Notes under the pieces: model-generated
Told to the model about the DNA's origin: nothing
Database searches by the model: none
What the model saw: the letters and a program-made list of their open reading frames with translations, nothing else
NCBI GenBank assembly: GCA_005408345.1
Contig: SEMN01000332.1
Coordinates: forward strand, 124,001-188,000
DNA: 64,000 bases
Direction of reading: 5' to 3'
DNA from: Macquaria australasica
Lineage: Eukaryota > Chordata > Actinopteri > Centrarchiformes > Percichthyidae
In this document: piece by piece, positions 12,999 through 26,205 of the stretch
Position numbering within the stretch: the stretch's first letter is position 1
Layout of the letters: every line of letters starts with the position of its first letter
Made by a program: the position numbers and the translations under genes

Positions 12999-13704
12999 CA
13001 CATGGCCAGAGATACAGAATGTAAAATGTGAGTATAAGAGAGGAAGAGGAGGAGGGCTAGTCTGTGGGAGAGGAGCACCAGGCTTGTGTGCATAACGAAC
13101 AGGATGAGCTGAAGGGAGAGCAGAGAGAAATGAGAGGCATACAGAAACGCAGCTGTAGAGGAAGGAGAGAGGTTTGTGTGTGTATCCAAGGGGGGATGGA
13201 GAGCAAGCCCGAGACAGAGAGGAGGGGCTAGAGAGAGCACCGGAGGCAGTGGGAGGGAGGGAGAGAGAGAGAGCCTATTCTAATTTCACTACTCTACAAG
13301 CTCCCATCCCCCTCACATTTACTCTCCTCTCCAGTCTCCAATCTCCTCAATGGGAGCCAGACATGCTCTACCATTGTATGCCTACTGCCTACCCCCAGTC
13401 CCACTCTGCACCATGTTAAACTAGGGCACTGGTATACCCACCATTTTGAGTAATTGGGGTTATTATTTTTGTGAGAGAGATAGGAAAAATGGAGTATTGC
13501 CAAATGGAAAGCACTTCTTTTAGGGTGATTTTGTTTCAGTGCCTTTCACTTCTCGTCTGTCTCCATTTGCCCTGCCTCTCACTCTAGAAACAACTTTAAA
13601 ACATGCTGGTTTTGAGTGTTCAGCCAAGCCCTTTTTTAAAATTTCTTTCTAAGCTGAATTGACTGTCATAATAACCCGAAACCTCTGCTGCTGCCCCAAC
13701 AGCA

Positions 13705-16045
13705 ATGCAGTCCCAGGGCAGCACTTCCTCTCAGCCCTCCTTCGATTCCCTGAGCTCCAGCGACAGCCTCTTGTTCAGCGACTCGGAGCAGGCAGAGGAA
13801 GACACGGATGTCTTCCTGACAGACGGCTCTTCTTCTGTCATCATCAGTGGCGTGGGCGGGGCTGCGGCCAATGGGGACAGAGGATCGGAGAGTCCCGGGT
13901 CCCAGTGGACGTGCGATGGCTTCCCCGATAAAGAGGAAGAGGAGGGGTCATACAGGTCGGAGGGAGGTGGCAAGGCAGCTCACATCAGCTTGGACGAGAC
14001 GGATCCTACAAGCCAGATCCCAAAATCACAGGGCGACCTGCTGTTTGCTCAGAAGGTAAGGGACTGGGTGGAGGGCCCAGAAAAGGAGAGTGATGATAAG
14101 AGGGATGACAGAGCAATGTGCGTGCAGAGGAAAGCCCAGCAGACTGATTCAGACAGCAAGGCCTAACCCAGACTCGGTAGTAATCTATCTTCTCTCCCTC
14201 TTCCTGTCAGTGTGCTGAGCTACAGGGTTTTGTCAGGCCCATGCTGGAGCTGCTGAATGGACTGAAGAGGGGCCGATTCGACCGTGGTAAGCATCCTTAC
14301 ATCACTGCTTCCAGATAAGTATGTGTGGAGAGACTGGCAGCTAAAGTTGTAGATGCTGAACACAGGTTTATATGATCTCAGTGGGCACAGTCCATCGCAT
14401 TAGAGTGCTCCTTTGCACAGCAGCCTGTATTGACGCAGCCTATTGATGTAGTCCAAAGTGCAGCGTGTGTTAAGCGACAGTCTTGTGGCTGACTCAGCTC
14501 ACGAGTTTACCGATATCACAAAGCGAAAGTGGTGTGTGTGCACATGTGTGTCAGAGAGAAAGAAAGACTGTGCATGTTTACATGTGCATGCATTTTTTGA
14601 CTATAAAGTGTTAGAGTGCAAATGCTGACTGGGGGATTATGTTTTTGATTGACAGGTTTGAGTAGTTTCCAGCAGAGTGTTGCTATGGATCGAATCCAGA
14701 GGATCGTGGGGGTTTTACAGAGACCGAACAGCGGGTGAGATGTCATCCACATTGTCCCACCATCCAACCTCAGTGTTTCATCTTGCCTCTGCATCACTAG
14801 ACACTACATCTTAGTTGAATTTTAGCATGTAAATGATTATTAAATTGGAGTTATAACAAGAAGGGACCAGTGAGGTAGTCTTCCATTTCAAGCCTCATCT
14901 CCCGTTCCATGTTTTATTAAACAGTCCTTGGGGTAGGTAGAGTTACAGCATTCACCGGCAGTGCAGACAAATGCCAAACTTCAGAAGAAAAGTTATCTAG
15001 ATCTGTATGCAGGACCTTAAACATCCAGATGTTTTCCTATGCAGTGACACAATTGCATTGTCATCTGTTCCTTACTTTAAATTTTTATCTTTTCTTTAAC
15101 TTCTCTATTTTTTGTAGGGAGAAGTACCTGAACACTCTGCTCCAGGTGGAGATGATGCTGAAGCTTTGGTTTCCTCACGTCCCCACTCAGCCTGTCTCTG
15201 CAGCCTCTAGCATCGCCACATCCCCCGCTTGCTCCCTCCAAGACACTTCCAGCTCCACCCCGCCGCACAAGCACAGGGATCAGTCACATATTCCCGTCAA
15301 GGTGAGAACACACACATTCCTGTGTGTGCAAGAGCCTACCTGTGCACACACAAACAACCCCCCCCCCCCCTTCCCACCAACACCACAAATTTAATGCTAT
15401 ATTCACTTGCTAATGAATCTCCTGCTCACTTTCTAGAAGCGCAGACTCAGCTGGACAGGTACGGACTCCCCCACGCCTTCCCCTGTGCTTCTCAAGTGCC
15501 CTCGTATCAGTGCAGAAGAGAAAAGGGTGAAGCAAAATTGTGATGAAAGGGACAGCTGTCCACCTCCACCACTGGCATCTGATGCAGGCCAAATTTCACC
15601 AGAAGTGGCCGGTAACAGCCAGCTAAATCAGGACACAAAGGGAAAGGACAATGACAGCGAGGAACTAGGCAAGCTACCAAAATACAAAGTGGGTCAAAGC
15701 TCTGAGCCGAGCCTGACGTGGGTTCACATTGCCCCCATCCTGTCCCCACGAAAGGCCTGCCCTTCACACGAGGGCGCGACAGTGGCAGGTAACAATGAAA
15801 ACCAGCCTTTCACTGCCGTCCTCCCACCCAGTAGGAGGGGCAGTCCAGCTACGCAAGACAGCTCTATCTCTTCTACCACACCCTACAAGCACCCCAAAAA
15901 TTTGAAGAAGCCAATCCGGTGCCAAAGCCAGCCTGTTGCTGGACAAGAGAGTGAGACCACCGAGACCTGTGAGGGTCAAAGTCAATCTCCTCAGGTCACA
16001 CTTAAGCCCTTGCCTGGGGTGTGCCCCACCCCCTTAGAGACCTGA
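13705..16045 (+). CDS. ciart: Circadian-associated repressor of transcription (CIART/CHRONO)
   Basis: A nuclear repressor that binds BMAL1 (and PER2) and damps CLOCK:BMAL1 transcription. Coding exons are 13705-14055, 14211-14286, 14656-14734, 15118-15301 and 15437-16045; all borders are GT-AG with matching phases. They encode 432 residues (human about 385). The N-terminus is Ser- and acid-rich (QPSFDSLSSSDSLLFSDSEQ). The conserved helical core spans roughly residues 118-192: CAELQGFVRPMLELLNGLKR, SSFQQSVAMDRIQRIVGVLQ and YLNTLLQVEMMLKLWFPHV. A Pro/Ser/Lys-rich C-terminal region follows, with HIAPILSPRKA near the middle of the last exon, then a disordered tail. The start is the first in-frame ATG after the acceptor at 13702. 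The core matches CIART, and the neighbours support orthology. Function in this species is inferred. Confidence 0.9.
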
Positions 16046-18590
16046 TGCATTGATCAAGCAAGCAAAGAGCCGGCAGCCTTGCTTTGTTACACCACTGGGC
16101 TAAAAGCTGCTGTGAGTGGAAGAGGCTGAAGGCCTGTGACTATAGACACATTAAAGAGAAGAAGGGGAGAGAAAAAATTGTAGGTGATGGATTTTGAAGA
16201 CAAATGATGGATCATACACAACCCCTCATCAAAACCACAATTACAAGGGTTATTTCAAACAACAGGGCGTAATGTGTTTAAATGAATCAAATCTATCAGA
16301 GTTGATCGTCACAATTACATAATCTGTACATGTGCACAAAAGCAATTGTGGTTGAGGGGGATAGGAAAGAACATCTAAAGCTCAAAGGCTATTTTACAGC
16401 ATATTGAGTAATGATCAATAGGAAAGATTTTCAAGAATTTCGAGAAGGAAATAATAGTTTCTCCTAAGCATGAAAGCAATCAATATATTCAGAGATGACT
16501 GTTTCGGCAGACATCTAACTTGAGGGACACACTTGATCTGAAATTAGAAATGTTGATGTCAGAATGAAAGCTCCCACGGTTTTTTGTGATGAGGTAACTC
16601 TAGAGTGAGTAACACAAGCTGAGCTGAATTTGATTCTAGTCTTATGGCAGGAGACACCGTACATTAACTTGTAGATAGAATTGAGGCATGTGGCTTAAGG
16701 AGGAAAAGTGACATTGAAAATCTTGTAGCTTGTGATGTGAGAAATACAGTGTACAGAACGCAGCATTATACTGTACGTGTGGTGTGTTAGAGTCATTGGA
16801 GACTGTGGAAAAACATGATGTCATCAACTCACGAATGTAATCCAAGAACTGTTTGGGCACTTGGCTGGCAGATCTGCGGCAAGGCATCGAGAAGGAGTGA
16901 CATCACAGCGATCAGAGGTCACGTAACTTTTCTTGTCATGCAGCGGATCAGATGTTTCTGCCCAGGTCCTCAACTGCAAACTGACGGGCAATCGGTGTCA
17001 TGAAAATCCAAAAAAGACTTGAAAAAGACCAGCCGGATGAAAAAACAAGGACCACTCAAAGACATGTGACTCTCGAGTCCCACAGTTAATTTATTCATGT
17101 GTTCGGACACTGCATTTATTTATTGTTTGTATTTATTTATTGGGCAGCTGAATATCATCTGCTGTGCTCTTGCATAGTTTGGCCTACAATTTTTTGTGAA
17201 GCGATTGGGAAGATACTGTTGACAGTTTGTGGTTTTTATTGCTATCATGAGGAGAAAAACAAACAAAGGAAGTGAAATGTTACGATTGGACTACTGTGCC
17301 TTTTACCAAATAGGATGTGTTCAGAAAAGCATTTGGTGCTTTCAGTGCATTCATACTGCATTTTGATTGTTTGCTTTTTATTTCACAAAACCAGTACACG
17401 TTCAGTCTTGAAAGCCTACATGTAGTCATCTTCATCTTGCTTCTAAACTTACACACGGCATCAAAACCAACAGTAACATCAACTATCTACTGCGTACAAA
17501 ACCGGCGTCCAGCTCTAGTATTCTGACATCTACAGTTAATCCAAACTGCTACATCTGCAACTTTTACACACACCAACAGCAGTGGCTACTATTTGTCATG
17601 TAGTATTAAAGTGAAGCCGTCTTTTGGGGCTTTTCTTTTGGTTCTGACCAACAGGGGAACAGACTGAACTGCACATACAGCTGATGCTCTTAAAAACTTG
17701 AAAAACAGAAAATATAAATGTAAGGGAGGAAATCTTCATTTGCACCACCCTCTACTGCTGCTATTGTTATTCTAATTCCAGTTCTAATTTAGGTGTTTGA
17801 TAGGAGGCTCTCACTTTATTTGGAAATCCACTCATAATATTCTTCTAAATGTAGGAGGGGTTTTAGCGATGTGATTGGATTTACATACATTTCAAAAGTA
17901 TTGTAAATATTTAGACTAAAATATTTTTAAATTGGTATGAGTGGTTCATACATTATTTACATAGAGAGGAGGGATATCCACGTACCCAGACTCCTCCAAA
18001 AAGCACCACGTGTGAACACAGAGCCACTGGCAGCCTCCATGTTACTGCCTATGTTTGTGGAGTAAGGTGTGTACAAACCCTCGGTCGCAGACCCAGAAAG
18101 AGACCGTCTTACCTCATCCCGTCTTCAAACGTGACGGTATGATGTGCCAGACGCTGATCAGAGGCTGGGGGAGTCCTCCACCCCTCTCCTGTTTTTATAC
18201 AGTTGTGGTATGACAGAGAAACCAATTGCACTTATTTTTCATTGTTTATGTCCTTTTTTCATGTATGTTTTCTACTGCAGCGACCACTGCTGATTGGTCA
18301 GAAATAATATGTCTTGGTTATTTTAGCTGCCTTTTTCTTCTTAAATTGTAAAAACTGACTGTAGTTCCCCACTCGCCTCGCCTCCCCTCCCCCACTCTGC
18401 TGCATTCGTCTGCCCTTGCCCTCTCTCCTTCATCTCCCTCAATCCCGTTAGTATCTTTTCTTTCTGCACTTAAACTCTATCTCTCTCTCACCCCATCTTT
18501 ACATGATAATACTCTTCTGGCTACTTTTTCAACAATGATGAAAAGGAAAAAAATCTTTTAATAAATGACACATTTTTGAAAGCTGAACTG
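16046..18590 (+). other. ciart: ciart 3' untranslated region and polyadenylation signal (inferred)
   Basis: A long stretch after the stop with no supported exon. It is AT-rich, with several ATTTA elements, for example near 17111-17140 (TTATTTATT repeats). A canonical AATAAA at 18560-18565 is followed by a TGT/TTTGTG-rich downstream element, so the 3'UTR may be about 2.5 kb. An earlier polyadenylation site cannot be excluded. Confidence 0.5.
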
Positions 18591-19386
18591 TCTGCCTGTT
18601 ATTTTGTGTTTTGTGAGTTTTTGTACATTTATTTGTATTCAAACATTTGCACATTTTATTTTATTTTTGATATATGTGACGATGTGAGTGAGAGTCGTGT
18701 TTTGGAAAGCCGCTCTCACTAAACAGATGTGTGACTCAATGGGGTGCAGATTTACAGACTGTACATTTTGAAGTGTGCATGGGGGTTGGGGGGTTATAAA
18801 GGGAAGGAGAGGGTAGCGAGAAGGAGGGGTCGCAGGGTGTGAGACTACAGCCATGGTAATCTGACTGGCAGTAGTGGGGGGTGGGGGGTATGATCCTCTA
18901 ACCAGCTGCTTCTACAGAGCGCACACACTACTGTAGCTCGTGTGTGTTCATGTGGGTTGGTTGTTTATTTCATGAGATCACAATGAGTAAATACCTATAG
19001 GTAGTAGAGAAGAGCCTGGCATGCCTGTGTCTGTAGTGCATTCCTGGTACTTTAACAGAACAGTCTGATCTCTGCAGCCAGTCATACTGATTTCAGTACC
19101 TCTAGAATAATCAAAGGGTGAGTATCAAACGTTACCCTCACTGATCACTCACTGTACTTGTCTTGTTAAAGCCTATAAAACTTCATAAATTGGCAAGAGG
19201 GGATTTTGCATCTCTGCAACATGATCGACGAAAACCCCCAAATTGCTGATAACTCAAACACACACTGGGTGCAGTTAATTGTAATATTATGTAACACAAA
19301 TGAATGTGATTTTTACATCACAACATACTGTAAGTCATTGGTAAAAATTAGCAAAGCTGTGTACTATTAGTGATAAAATCATTTCA

Positions 19387-19690
19387 TAGCTGCAACAATT
19401 AGTTGATTGTCAGAAAATGAATCTGCAACTATTATGAGTTTAAGTTATTTTTTAAGCAAAATCTTAAAGCTGGTTCCAGCTTCACTAATGTGAGGATTTG
19501 CTGCTTTTTTCTGTTTTATATAATTATAAACTGAATGTCTTTGGACTGATGGTCGGACAAAACAAACAATGATTTGGGCTCTGGGACACTGCAATAGAAA
19601 TTTTTCACTATCTGACTTTTTATAGACTAAACGATTAATCATTTAATCAAGAAAATAATTGGCAGATTACTCAATAAAATAATCTAATCA
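19387..19690 (-). repeat. Dispersed repeat, family A, copy 2 (reverse orientation)
   Basis: Starts AGCTGCAACAATTAGTTGATTG and ends with AAACGATTAATCATTTAATC followed by AGATTACTCAATAAAAT. It reads as the reverse complement of the copy at 1036-1346. The middle contains the TGTCTTTGGACTG and GGGACACTGCAATA segments expected of this family. Confidence 0.7.
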
Positions 19691-22195
19691 TATATTTCAT
19701 TAAATATTAAATTATTTGACTCAAATTCCTGAATTAAAAATGCTGAAACGTTCACCATTTTCTCTCCACTCCAGCATCACATCCATGGATAGTGCATGCA
19801 CATGGGCACGAGAGTGGCAAATTTTAAGTGGGTGTGGTTTGATTTCTCCCTGCTCAGACGGGATGAAATCAGCCATGCCGCACATACACACACAGACACA
19901 CACACACACAAACATACCCAGAGTCATAAACACAGATGCACACGCGTGCGCCACTCCCCACCGCACGCTCTGACACACTGACTGGCTGATTCTGTGATGG
20001 GCCTGTCTCTGACACACTGACTGTGCTACGTTACAACAACAGAGACCGCCCTCCCCTCCTTCCTCCCTCCCGGCCCCCCCTTGTATCCATGCAGTTTTAG
20101 CAGAAAAGCCATTGCCCTCCATCTCCCCCCTCCACCACTACTCCCCCTTCCTCCTCTGGAGGATGGAAATGAGGGGCAAGAGGAAAAGGACGGGAAGAGG
20201 ATGTGTGGAGGGCACAGGGAGGAGGACCTGACCTCACTCAGTTTTGGGGAGCATGAAGGACATTTGTTGTTTTCCCACTTGCTTTCAATAAAAAAACATT
20301 TTTTCAGTGGGTCCACCTGTTTGTTTTGTGCTTCTACAATTTTGTTTAAAAAAAGTTTTATACCCCCATTACATTATACCAATTTAGCATGCTGTATTTA
20401 TAATAGTCTATATTACACCACATAGTTATTATTATCATTTCATCATAAATGTGTGCACATAATGAACTTACTGCCCCACTTTATCCCTCGTTGTGTAGGT
20501 TTTAACTGTGGCTCCACATCCCCTTATTGGTTTTAACAAGTTAATGATTTAAGGGTGTCTGTCCAGTTCTGCTGCGTGTGCTATGTGCCTGACACAATGA
20601 GGTGCTTATTCACTTATTCTAAACCCCCCTCTCCCATAATTCACTCACTGCACTTCAGTAAAACTCACGTGAGTTGAAGCCACACTGTGACTTTACAACT
20701 ACACACACACTCATATGTTGACACAAACGCAAAGACATGATAGGAGCACACTCACACATTTGCTCTTACTCACCCCCAAGTCTTCGGGGGGTTTTAGTGC
20801 CGACTATTCCCAAAACAGCCTAGATGCTCATTAAAATTGCACAGTGGCCAGCCCTACGATGGAAATCTGAGCTACTTTGAAGTAATTTCTGCCTTGCTGG
20901 AGCTCACAGCGATGACGGGCCATGATATGTGGGGTTGAAGACATTGCTCTTCCCACCATCTGTGGTCCCCATCGCCGTGATGTCACCAACAGGGGACACG
21001 GTAAAGACAGAGATACCAGGACTACATTTTCAAGGACGCACGTGTATCTCATGACATTGTGTGTGATATTTGGGGCACGGGCGAGCTACAGGCAAATAAC
21101 ATCCTCATCAGTTTCTTTGGCCTGAATGTGTTCTCGGGAGCCTGCTTGTGATGACGCCATTTCACACGACTGCTCAATTATTAAAGTACAGAGAGTGAAA
21201 GGGAAACACCACATGCAATATACTGAGGATTGGAAAAAAAAAGAAGTAAAGAAGGCAGAGTTGGCAAACAGAGGGGGTTATGAATGAGAAAAATGTGAGA
21301 GATAAAAACTTAAACGCTTAGTGGACAATTTGGGATTTAGTATATGCTCGTGTACTCACACTGATACTGAGGTCCTAGCAGCCTGTGTGTGAAGTAAAGA
21401 CAGCCGAGTTCCCTCTGAATCTTCCAAGATGATTTACAACCCCTGTCAGATACAATGAAATAAAACTGGGTCAGCATGATGAAATATATCATAACCACAC
21501 ACTTGATTAATCAAAAAAACTGTGTGAAGGAACATAGGAAATATCTTATAGTAAGTAATACATTATGCACTTATGTAATATTTATAGCATAGCAATAATG
21601 CACATTAATACACTTAGCTGACATCACGTTGTGATTTAGGAGGGGAAGTTGTTCAGCCAATTAAAAGGAAACCCTTGTAAGAGACTCAACAATTAGTGCT
21701 TTGCTGATATTGGACTAGGATTAACTGAATATTAAATGCCTGGCATTCCAGTAATATAATAGATTAATTCATACAGCTATCACCACACGCCCCCATGATC
21801 CTGTATTACACTTGTTTTAGCTGCACAGACAAGTAGAAGTCACTGTTTGCCAGTGGGTAAGAGCATGTGTGTGTATGTGTGTTTTTCAGTGTGTACTTGT
21901 ATAGAAATATCTGTAGTATTGTCACATTATGTGCTGAGGTGTCATTATATAATAGAGTTGGCTGGAGAGAGAGGGGGCACAAACAGCACATGTGAGGTCA
22001 CAGGTGGTGGAGGTAGAGGTAGCTGGGTGGTAGCTGAGTGAATTTGTTGTTTACTGGCCCGCTAATCATTTGATTACAGCCAGATTAAGGCATTACTCTT
22101 GTAAAGGTTGTTTTACCAAAATTAAAGTCAACATTGGAGCGAGAATTACCCGACTAGCAGACAAGCTTTATATATTAATGTTCCAATTACTGTCT

Positions 22196-22414
22196 CATAT
22201 AGTGCTGAAATCACAAATTAATGGATTTGTTGATCAACAGAAAATTAATCAACAGCAATTCTGATAATTGTTTGAACCATTTATCCAGCAACAATACCAA
22301 ACATTTTCTGGTTTCAGCGTTTTAAATGAGAGGATTTGCCAGATTTCTCCATTTTATGACTGCATATTTTTTTGGACTGCTGATAGAAGATAAAAATCAA
22401 TCTGAAGATGTCAC
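22196..22414 (-). repeat. Dispersed repeat, family A, copy 3 (reverse, truncated)
   Basis: Reverse-orientation partial copy: GATCAACAGAAAATTAATCAAC near its left end, then GAGAGGATTTGCCAGATTTC in the middle. It stops at about 22414, where a forward copy begins at once. Confidence 0.6.
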
Positions 22415-22732
22415 TAGGGATAAAACAAATGATTATTTTCATTATTTATTGATCTACCAATTATTTTCTTAACTAATCAATTAATTGTGTGGTCTATAGA
22501 ATGTCCACAAATAGCAAAAAATGGCCATTTCAAGTTCCCAGAGGACATTGTGACATCTTAAAATGTCTTGATTTGTCCAACCAATGGTCCAAAACCCAAA
22601 GGTATTCAGTTTACTATCAAAGAAGACGCAGAAAAGCAGCATTCACATTTGTGAGATTGGAACCAATGATTTTTTTTTTTTTTGCCATAACAATTAATCA
22701 TTATCAAAATAGTTGTTGATTAATTTTCCTGG
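22415..22732 (+). repeat. Dispersed repeat, family A, copy 4 (forward)
   Basis: Forward copy from AAACAAATGATTATTTTC through TATTCAGTTTACTATCAAAG to ATTATCAAAATAGTTGTTG. It abuts copy 3 head to head, giving a foldback-like arrangement. Confidence 0.65.
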
Positions 22733-23392
22733 GCCGTGGGAAATTGTGATGGAAATGTTTCACAATTTCCGAACATTTTGTAGACCTGAAAAAAATGTAG
22801 AGATTAATCAATAACCGATACTGGATGGTTACACACACCATGAGCACTGTGAGTGAAAGCATGGACATGGGTGTGTGTGTGGTGGTGGTGAGGGGCTGGT
22901 GTAGCCTCAGGCTCACTACTGCATTCATGCTCACACTACTACAACTGAACTCAGTTGAATTAACAAAATTCAGTAACTTAATAAAGGAACCAAAGCTGCA
23001 GGAGGAGAGGAAGACCAAGTAATAAACCATGAGAAATGCAAAAATGAGTCATATGATTCATGAACATCCATTAAGTATTAAGTTCTGCTGCTTACACGCG
23101 ATGCAGCACTCAAATATCAGTCCCCTGAGATCCCATTATGAACCAATGTTGCTTCAGACCAACGTTACCTGTTAATTTAAATACATTAATGCTATTTAAA
23201 ATATCAGTTATATTATGAATATAAACATATAAACTTGAACTTAGTTAATTCTAGCTTTTAGGGTTATTGTGTTTTTTCACTTGAGCACTGAAGTTCACTC
23301 TTGACCTGAACAGTAGGTGATGTGTGACAAATTTTACTTTGCTAAGGTTTATAGCCTACTCCTGTTGTGTACAGTGCAGTTGCAGTTACCAC

Positions 23393-23415
23393 CTGCAGTG
23401 GTGGAAACTAAGTAC
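23393..23415 (+). repeat. Left fragment of a split dispersed repeat
   Basis: CTGCAGTGGTGGAAACTAAG plus TAC is the start of a very common teleost repeat (consensus beginning GCAGTGGTGGAAA, then TAACTAAGTACATTTACTC). The remainder resumes at 26542 after a 3.1-kb insertion. Confidence 0.7.
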
Positions 23416-23437
23416 ACTACTAAAAGTCAGGCAGGAG

Positions 23438-24939
23438 CATAGACTGTATATAAAGATGGAGGGCATGACAGCTCCACAAAAGTGAAGCCAAAACATCTCG
23501 ATCACCCCCTGGTGGCTGGCTGCAGTATAGGTCATAAACCCTGCCACCTCCATGTTAGCAGATGGGACATGGACCAAACTGAAAAGTCAAAGTACACATC
23601 AAATAAATTTTTCTCAAAGATGGTTTGTCATTTTAGGTAGTTCTTATCACGCTGATGTGTGTTCAAGTGTTCGTTTTTCTGATAAGTTTGTTTTCAATTA
23701 GTTATTTGATGCTATAAAAATGGAGTGTCACGTCATGATTGACAACTGTGAGCACAGATATAAAACAGTAGATGTGACGTGTCATAATGACTTGCCATTC
23801 CGGGATGGAACCATATGGCAGCCATCTTACCTGGGTCCAGTTTTAAACTTGCTGTAATTGGAACCTGTGGTGAAATAGGCCTATGTTGTCTTTATAATCC
23901 TTATATTTTTCTACCAATACTGTTTTTTTATTCAAAGTAATGAGTGTAAGACAACTGTGCCTGTCTAGATTGAACCAAAAAAATAAAGATTCTGGTAGAA
24001 ATTTGATTATTATAGCTCCAAGAGAACAAATCATGCTTTCAATCATTAAGATAATCCCATAATTGTGTTATTTTTTAAATTTTGCCTGAACTTAATATGT
24101 AAGAACTGTCTTGGATGGCTAATATATTACATTAAGCAATATATTTTATGTAGAAATCCTAAAGAGATTCAGTATTATGGCCTATGTTGGCAGGCAATTA
24201 CAATCAGAAACACAAGAGAGATAGCGAAACTACTGTAACTAATATATTTATTAATGTCATAAATTGTACATAAGGAAAATATATATTTTTCTTTCTCTCT
24301 CTCACACACACGGAGTTTGTTTTGATGATAAGAGATGTTGGAGAGCCTTGCTAACTGTAAATGAGGAGTTATTTTTGTCGATAAAGATTAGTTTTGAAAG
24401 GTGTTCTTTGTGCTGTAACGTTAATGCCTTCAGCAGAACTCCTGATGGACTCGTCGCAGTTGTTTTTCATTCTCATGGCAAGGCCCCGTTATGGATATTA
24501 AATTTACGATGATAATGCGGAGAAATCGCGGGAATTTTGCAAGTCGGAGATTTGAAGTACAAATCTCGGACTGGATTACTTTACCTGATCAAAACATGGA
24601 TTATTTTTTTATTTTCTTTACTCAAAGAAAAAGCGTGTAAAGGCATGAGGTAAGCTGACAAGTGATGTTAATATACCGGTATGATAACTGATTGCTGGAT
24701 TCAAGGCGACTAATTTTGGGATCGCTAGATATGGTGAATGCCACGTCGATTGTTCTATATCTATGACTGAGTGTGCTCGCGATTGGCTGAGGCGGCTGTA
24801 TAGGCGGGAACTCGATGCCGCGTTTCCACCGCGGGTCACTACTGTGCCGACTCTGGCTCCAAATTCGCAAGATGGCGGCTTCATTTTTTACGATGGGAGG
24901 AAGTGGAGACGCGTCGTCGATCTTTCTATACAGTCTATG
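23438..24939. mobile_element. Inner element with CATAGACTGTATA termini
   Basis: Perfect 13-bp inverted ends: CATAGACTGTATA at 23438-23450 and TATACAGTCTATG at 24927-24939, extending to about 23 bp with two mismatches. It is 1502 bp long. The left interior (CACCCCCTGGTGGCTGGCTG, AACCCTGCCACCTCCATGTT) matches a repeat I know as widespread in percomorphs. The right interior contains a YY1-like AAGATGGCGGC at 24869-24879. Short frames here are element-derived and not host genes. It sits inside the left arm of the outer element. Confidence 0.65.
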
Positions 24940-25463
24940 AAAAGAAGAACTAGGTTCCCATGTACCCGAATAGCATTTTTTGTAACCTGTTTTTTTAGGA
25001 TCCTAATTGTGTCTAGTTAAGATTCAGACCTGCAAACTCACAAGAGGTGAAAAAGGTGACATGTTTGTAAACTCAACCCCTGTACGGGGGTCTGGGGGCT
25101 TCGTCCCCAGAATTTCTTTTTGTGATTTTAACATGTAAACGAAGCATTCTGGTGCACTCTGAGAAGAAAATAAAGGGAAAAGACAACAGTTGCCAAGAGG
25201 GCACGAGGGCCCTTGTTGCCGCAATGGATTTCTTTTGTGCAGAGGCTGCATTTTGCATACCCTGCTTTATTAATTTTTTTTTTTAAATGCTGTGACAGCG
25301 GGAAGCTGTGCTGGACTCCCTCCATTTTCACCTCAGCCCTGAGTCAAGCTGTACTACAGAAATAGCGTCTTTCTCTTTAAACTCTCTCATTCTGAAAAAC
25401 AATTAGATTACAATTAGTCTAGATATTATCAGCTGGCTTCATGGTCTCCTTTTTCATTATCAT

Positions 25464-25627
25464 AAAAGTTTGTTAAGGCTAACCCCAACTGCATCCCTCA
25501 ATGTTAAATGATCCGCAAGAGCGGGAGTTTCCTTAGGTTTTCGATATTTCCCTCAAAACTTACCACAATTACGGAAATTTAAATCGGATAATACGGATGC
25601 AGTGAGAGTTAGCCTTAACAAACTTTT
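25464..25627. repeat. Long hairpin-forming inverted repeat
   Basis: Arm 25464-25496 (AAAAGTTTGTTAAGGCTAAC...GCATCC) and arm 25595-25627 (GGATGC...GTTAGCCTTAACAAACTTTT) are inverted, near-perfect copies of about 33 bp around a 98-bp spacer. It lies inside the transposon complex. Confidence 0.75.
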
Positions 25628-26205
25628 GATTCGGAACTGTAAAGTTGTAATCATAGACTGTATGGTTGTAATACACAATTTAATGAAGTTAAGGTTAGCT
25701 GACCTGGTAGCAAGCTGGCATCATTTCCATTATAAACAGGTCGGGAAAGATTTGATGGGGTAACGTTAGGAAAAAATGATCATGACACACTTTAACTTGA
25801 TTTGGCAAGTTAACGTTACTTGAGCATCTAGTTACCTAACGTGAAGTTAGTTAAACAGCATATTAGGTCGTTGGCGGCAAAAGAGACTTACCTCAAACCT
25901 GGTGTCCAGTGTAGTAGTAGTAGTACCGCGAAAAGTTGTCTTTATACATCCATAGAAGACGATGCCGTTATCTTGATTCTGATTGGCCAAATGACTCTTA
26001 ACGTCTCACCAAAGATGTTTTATTGAGAAGAAGATGGCGACGCTTTCTGAAACGTCTGTTCTCGCTCCAAATCGCGCCATTTTCACATTTCAAATTCACT
26101 TGACCCCCCCCCCCCAAAAAACAACTCTTTGGATCTACACAATTCACGTGAATGACATATTTTGATTCAAAACTGCGAATTTCGCCGACTAGTTTGCAGG
26201 TATGA

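Larger units (their letters stand above)
18591..23392. other. Intergenic region downstream of ciart
   Basis: No supported coding exon. It holds three copies of repeat family A (listed separately), a CA-rich patch at about 19886-19912, and a GC-richer CT/GA stretch at 20040-20220 without splice-supported frames. MRPS21, which sits between CIART and PRPF3 in human, was searched for by its basic RRR-rich C-terminus and not found. Confidence 0.55.

Noticed and set aside
12947..13240. Ser-Leu-rich minus-strand frame in ciart intron 1
   Set aside because: Generated by the CA/GA microsatellite and CT-rich sequence.
24618..24884. 88-codon minus-strand frame that looks like predicted proteins seen in many fish
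   Set aside because: It lies wholly within the inner transposon (23438-24939), so it is repeat-derived and not a host gene.
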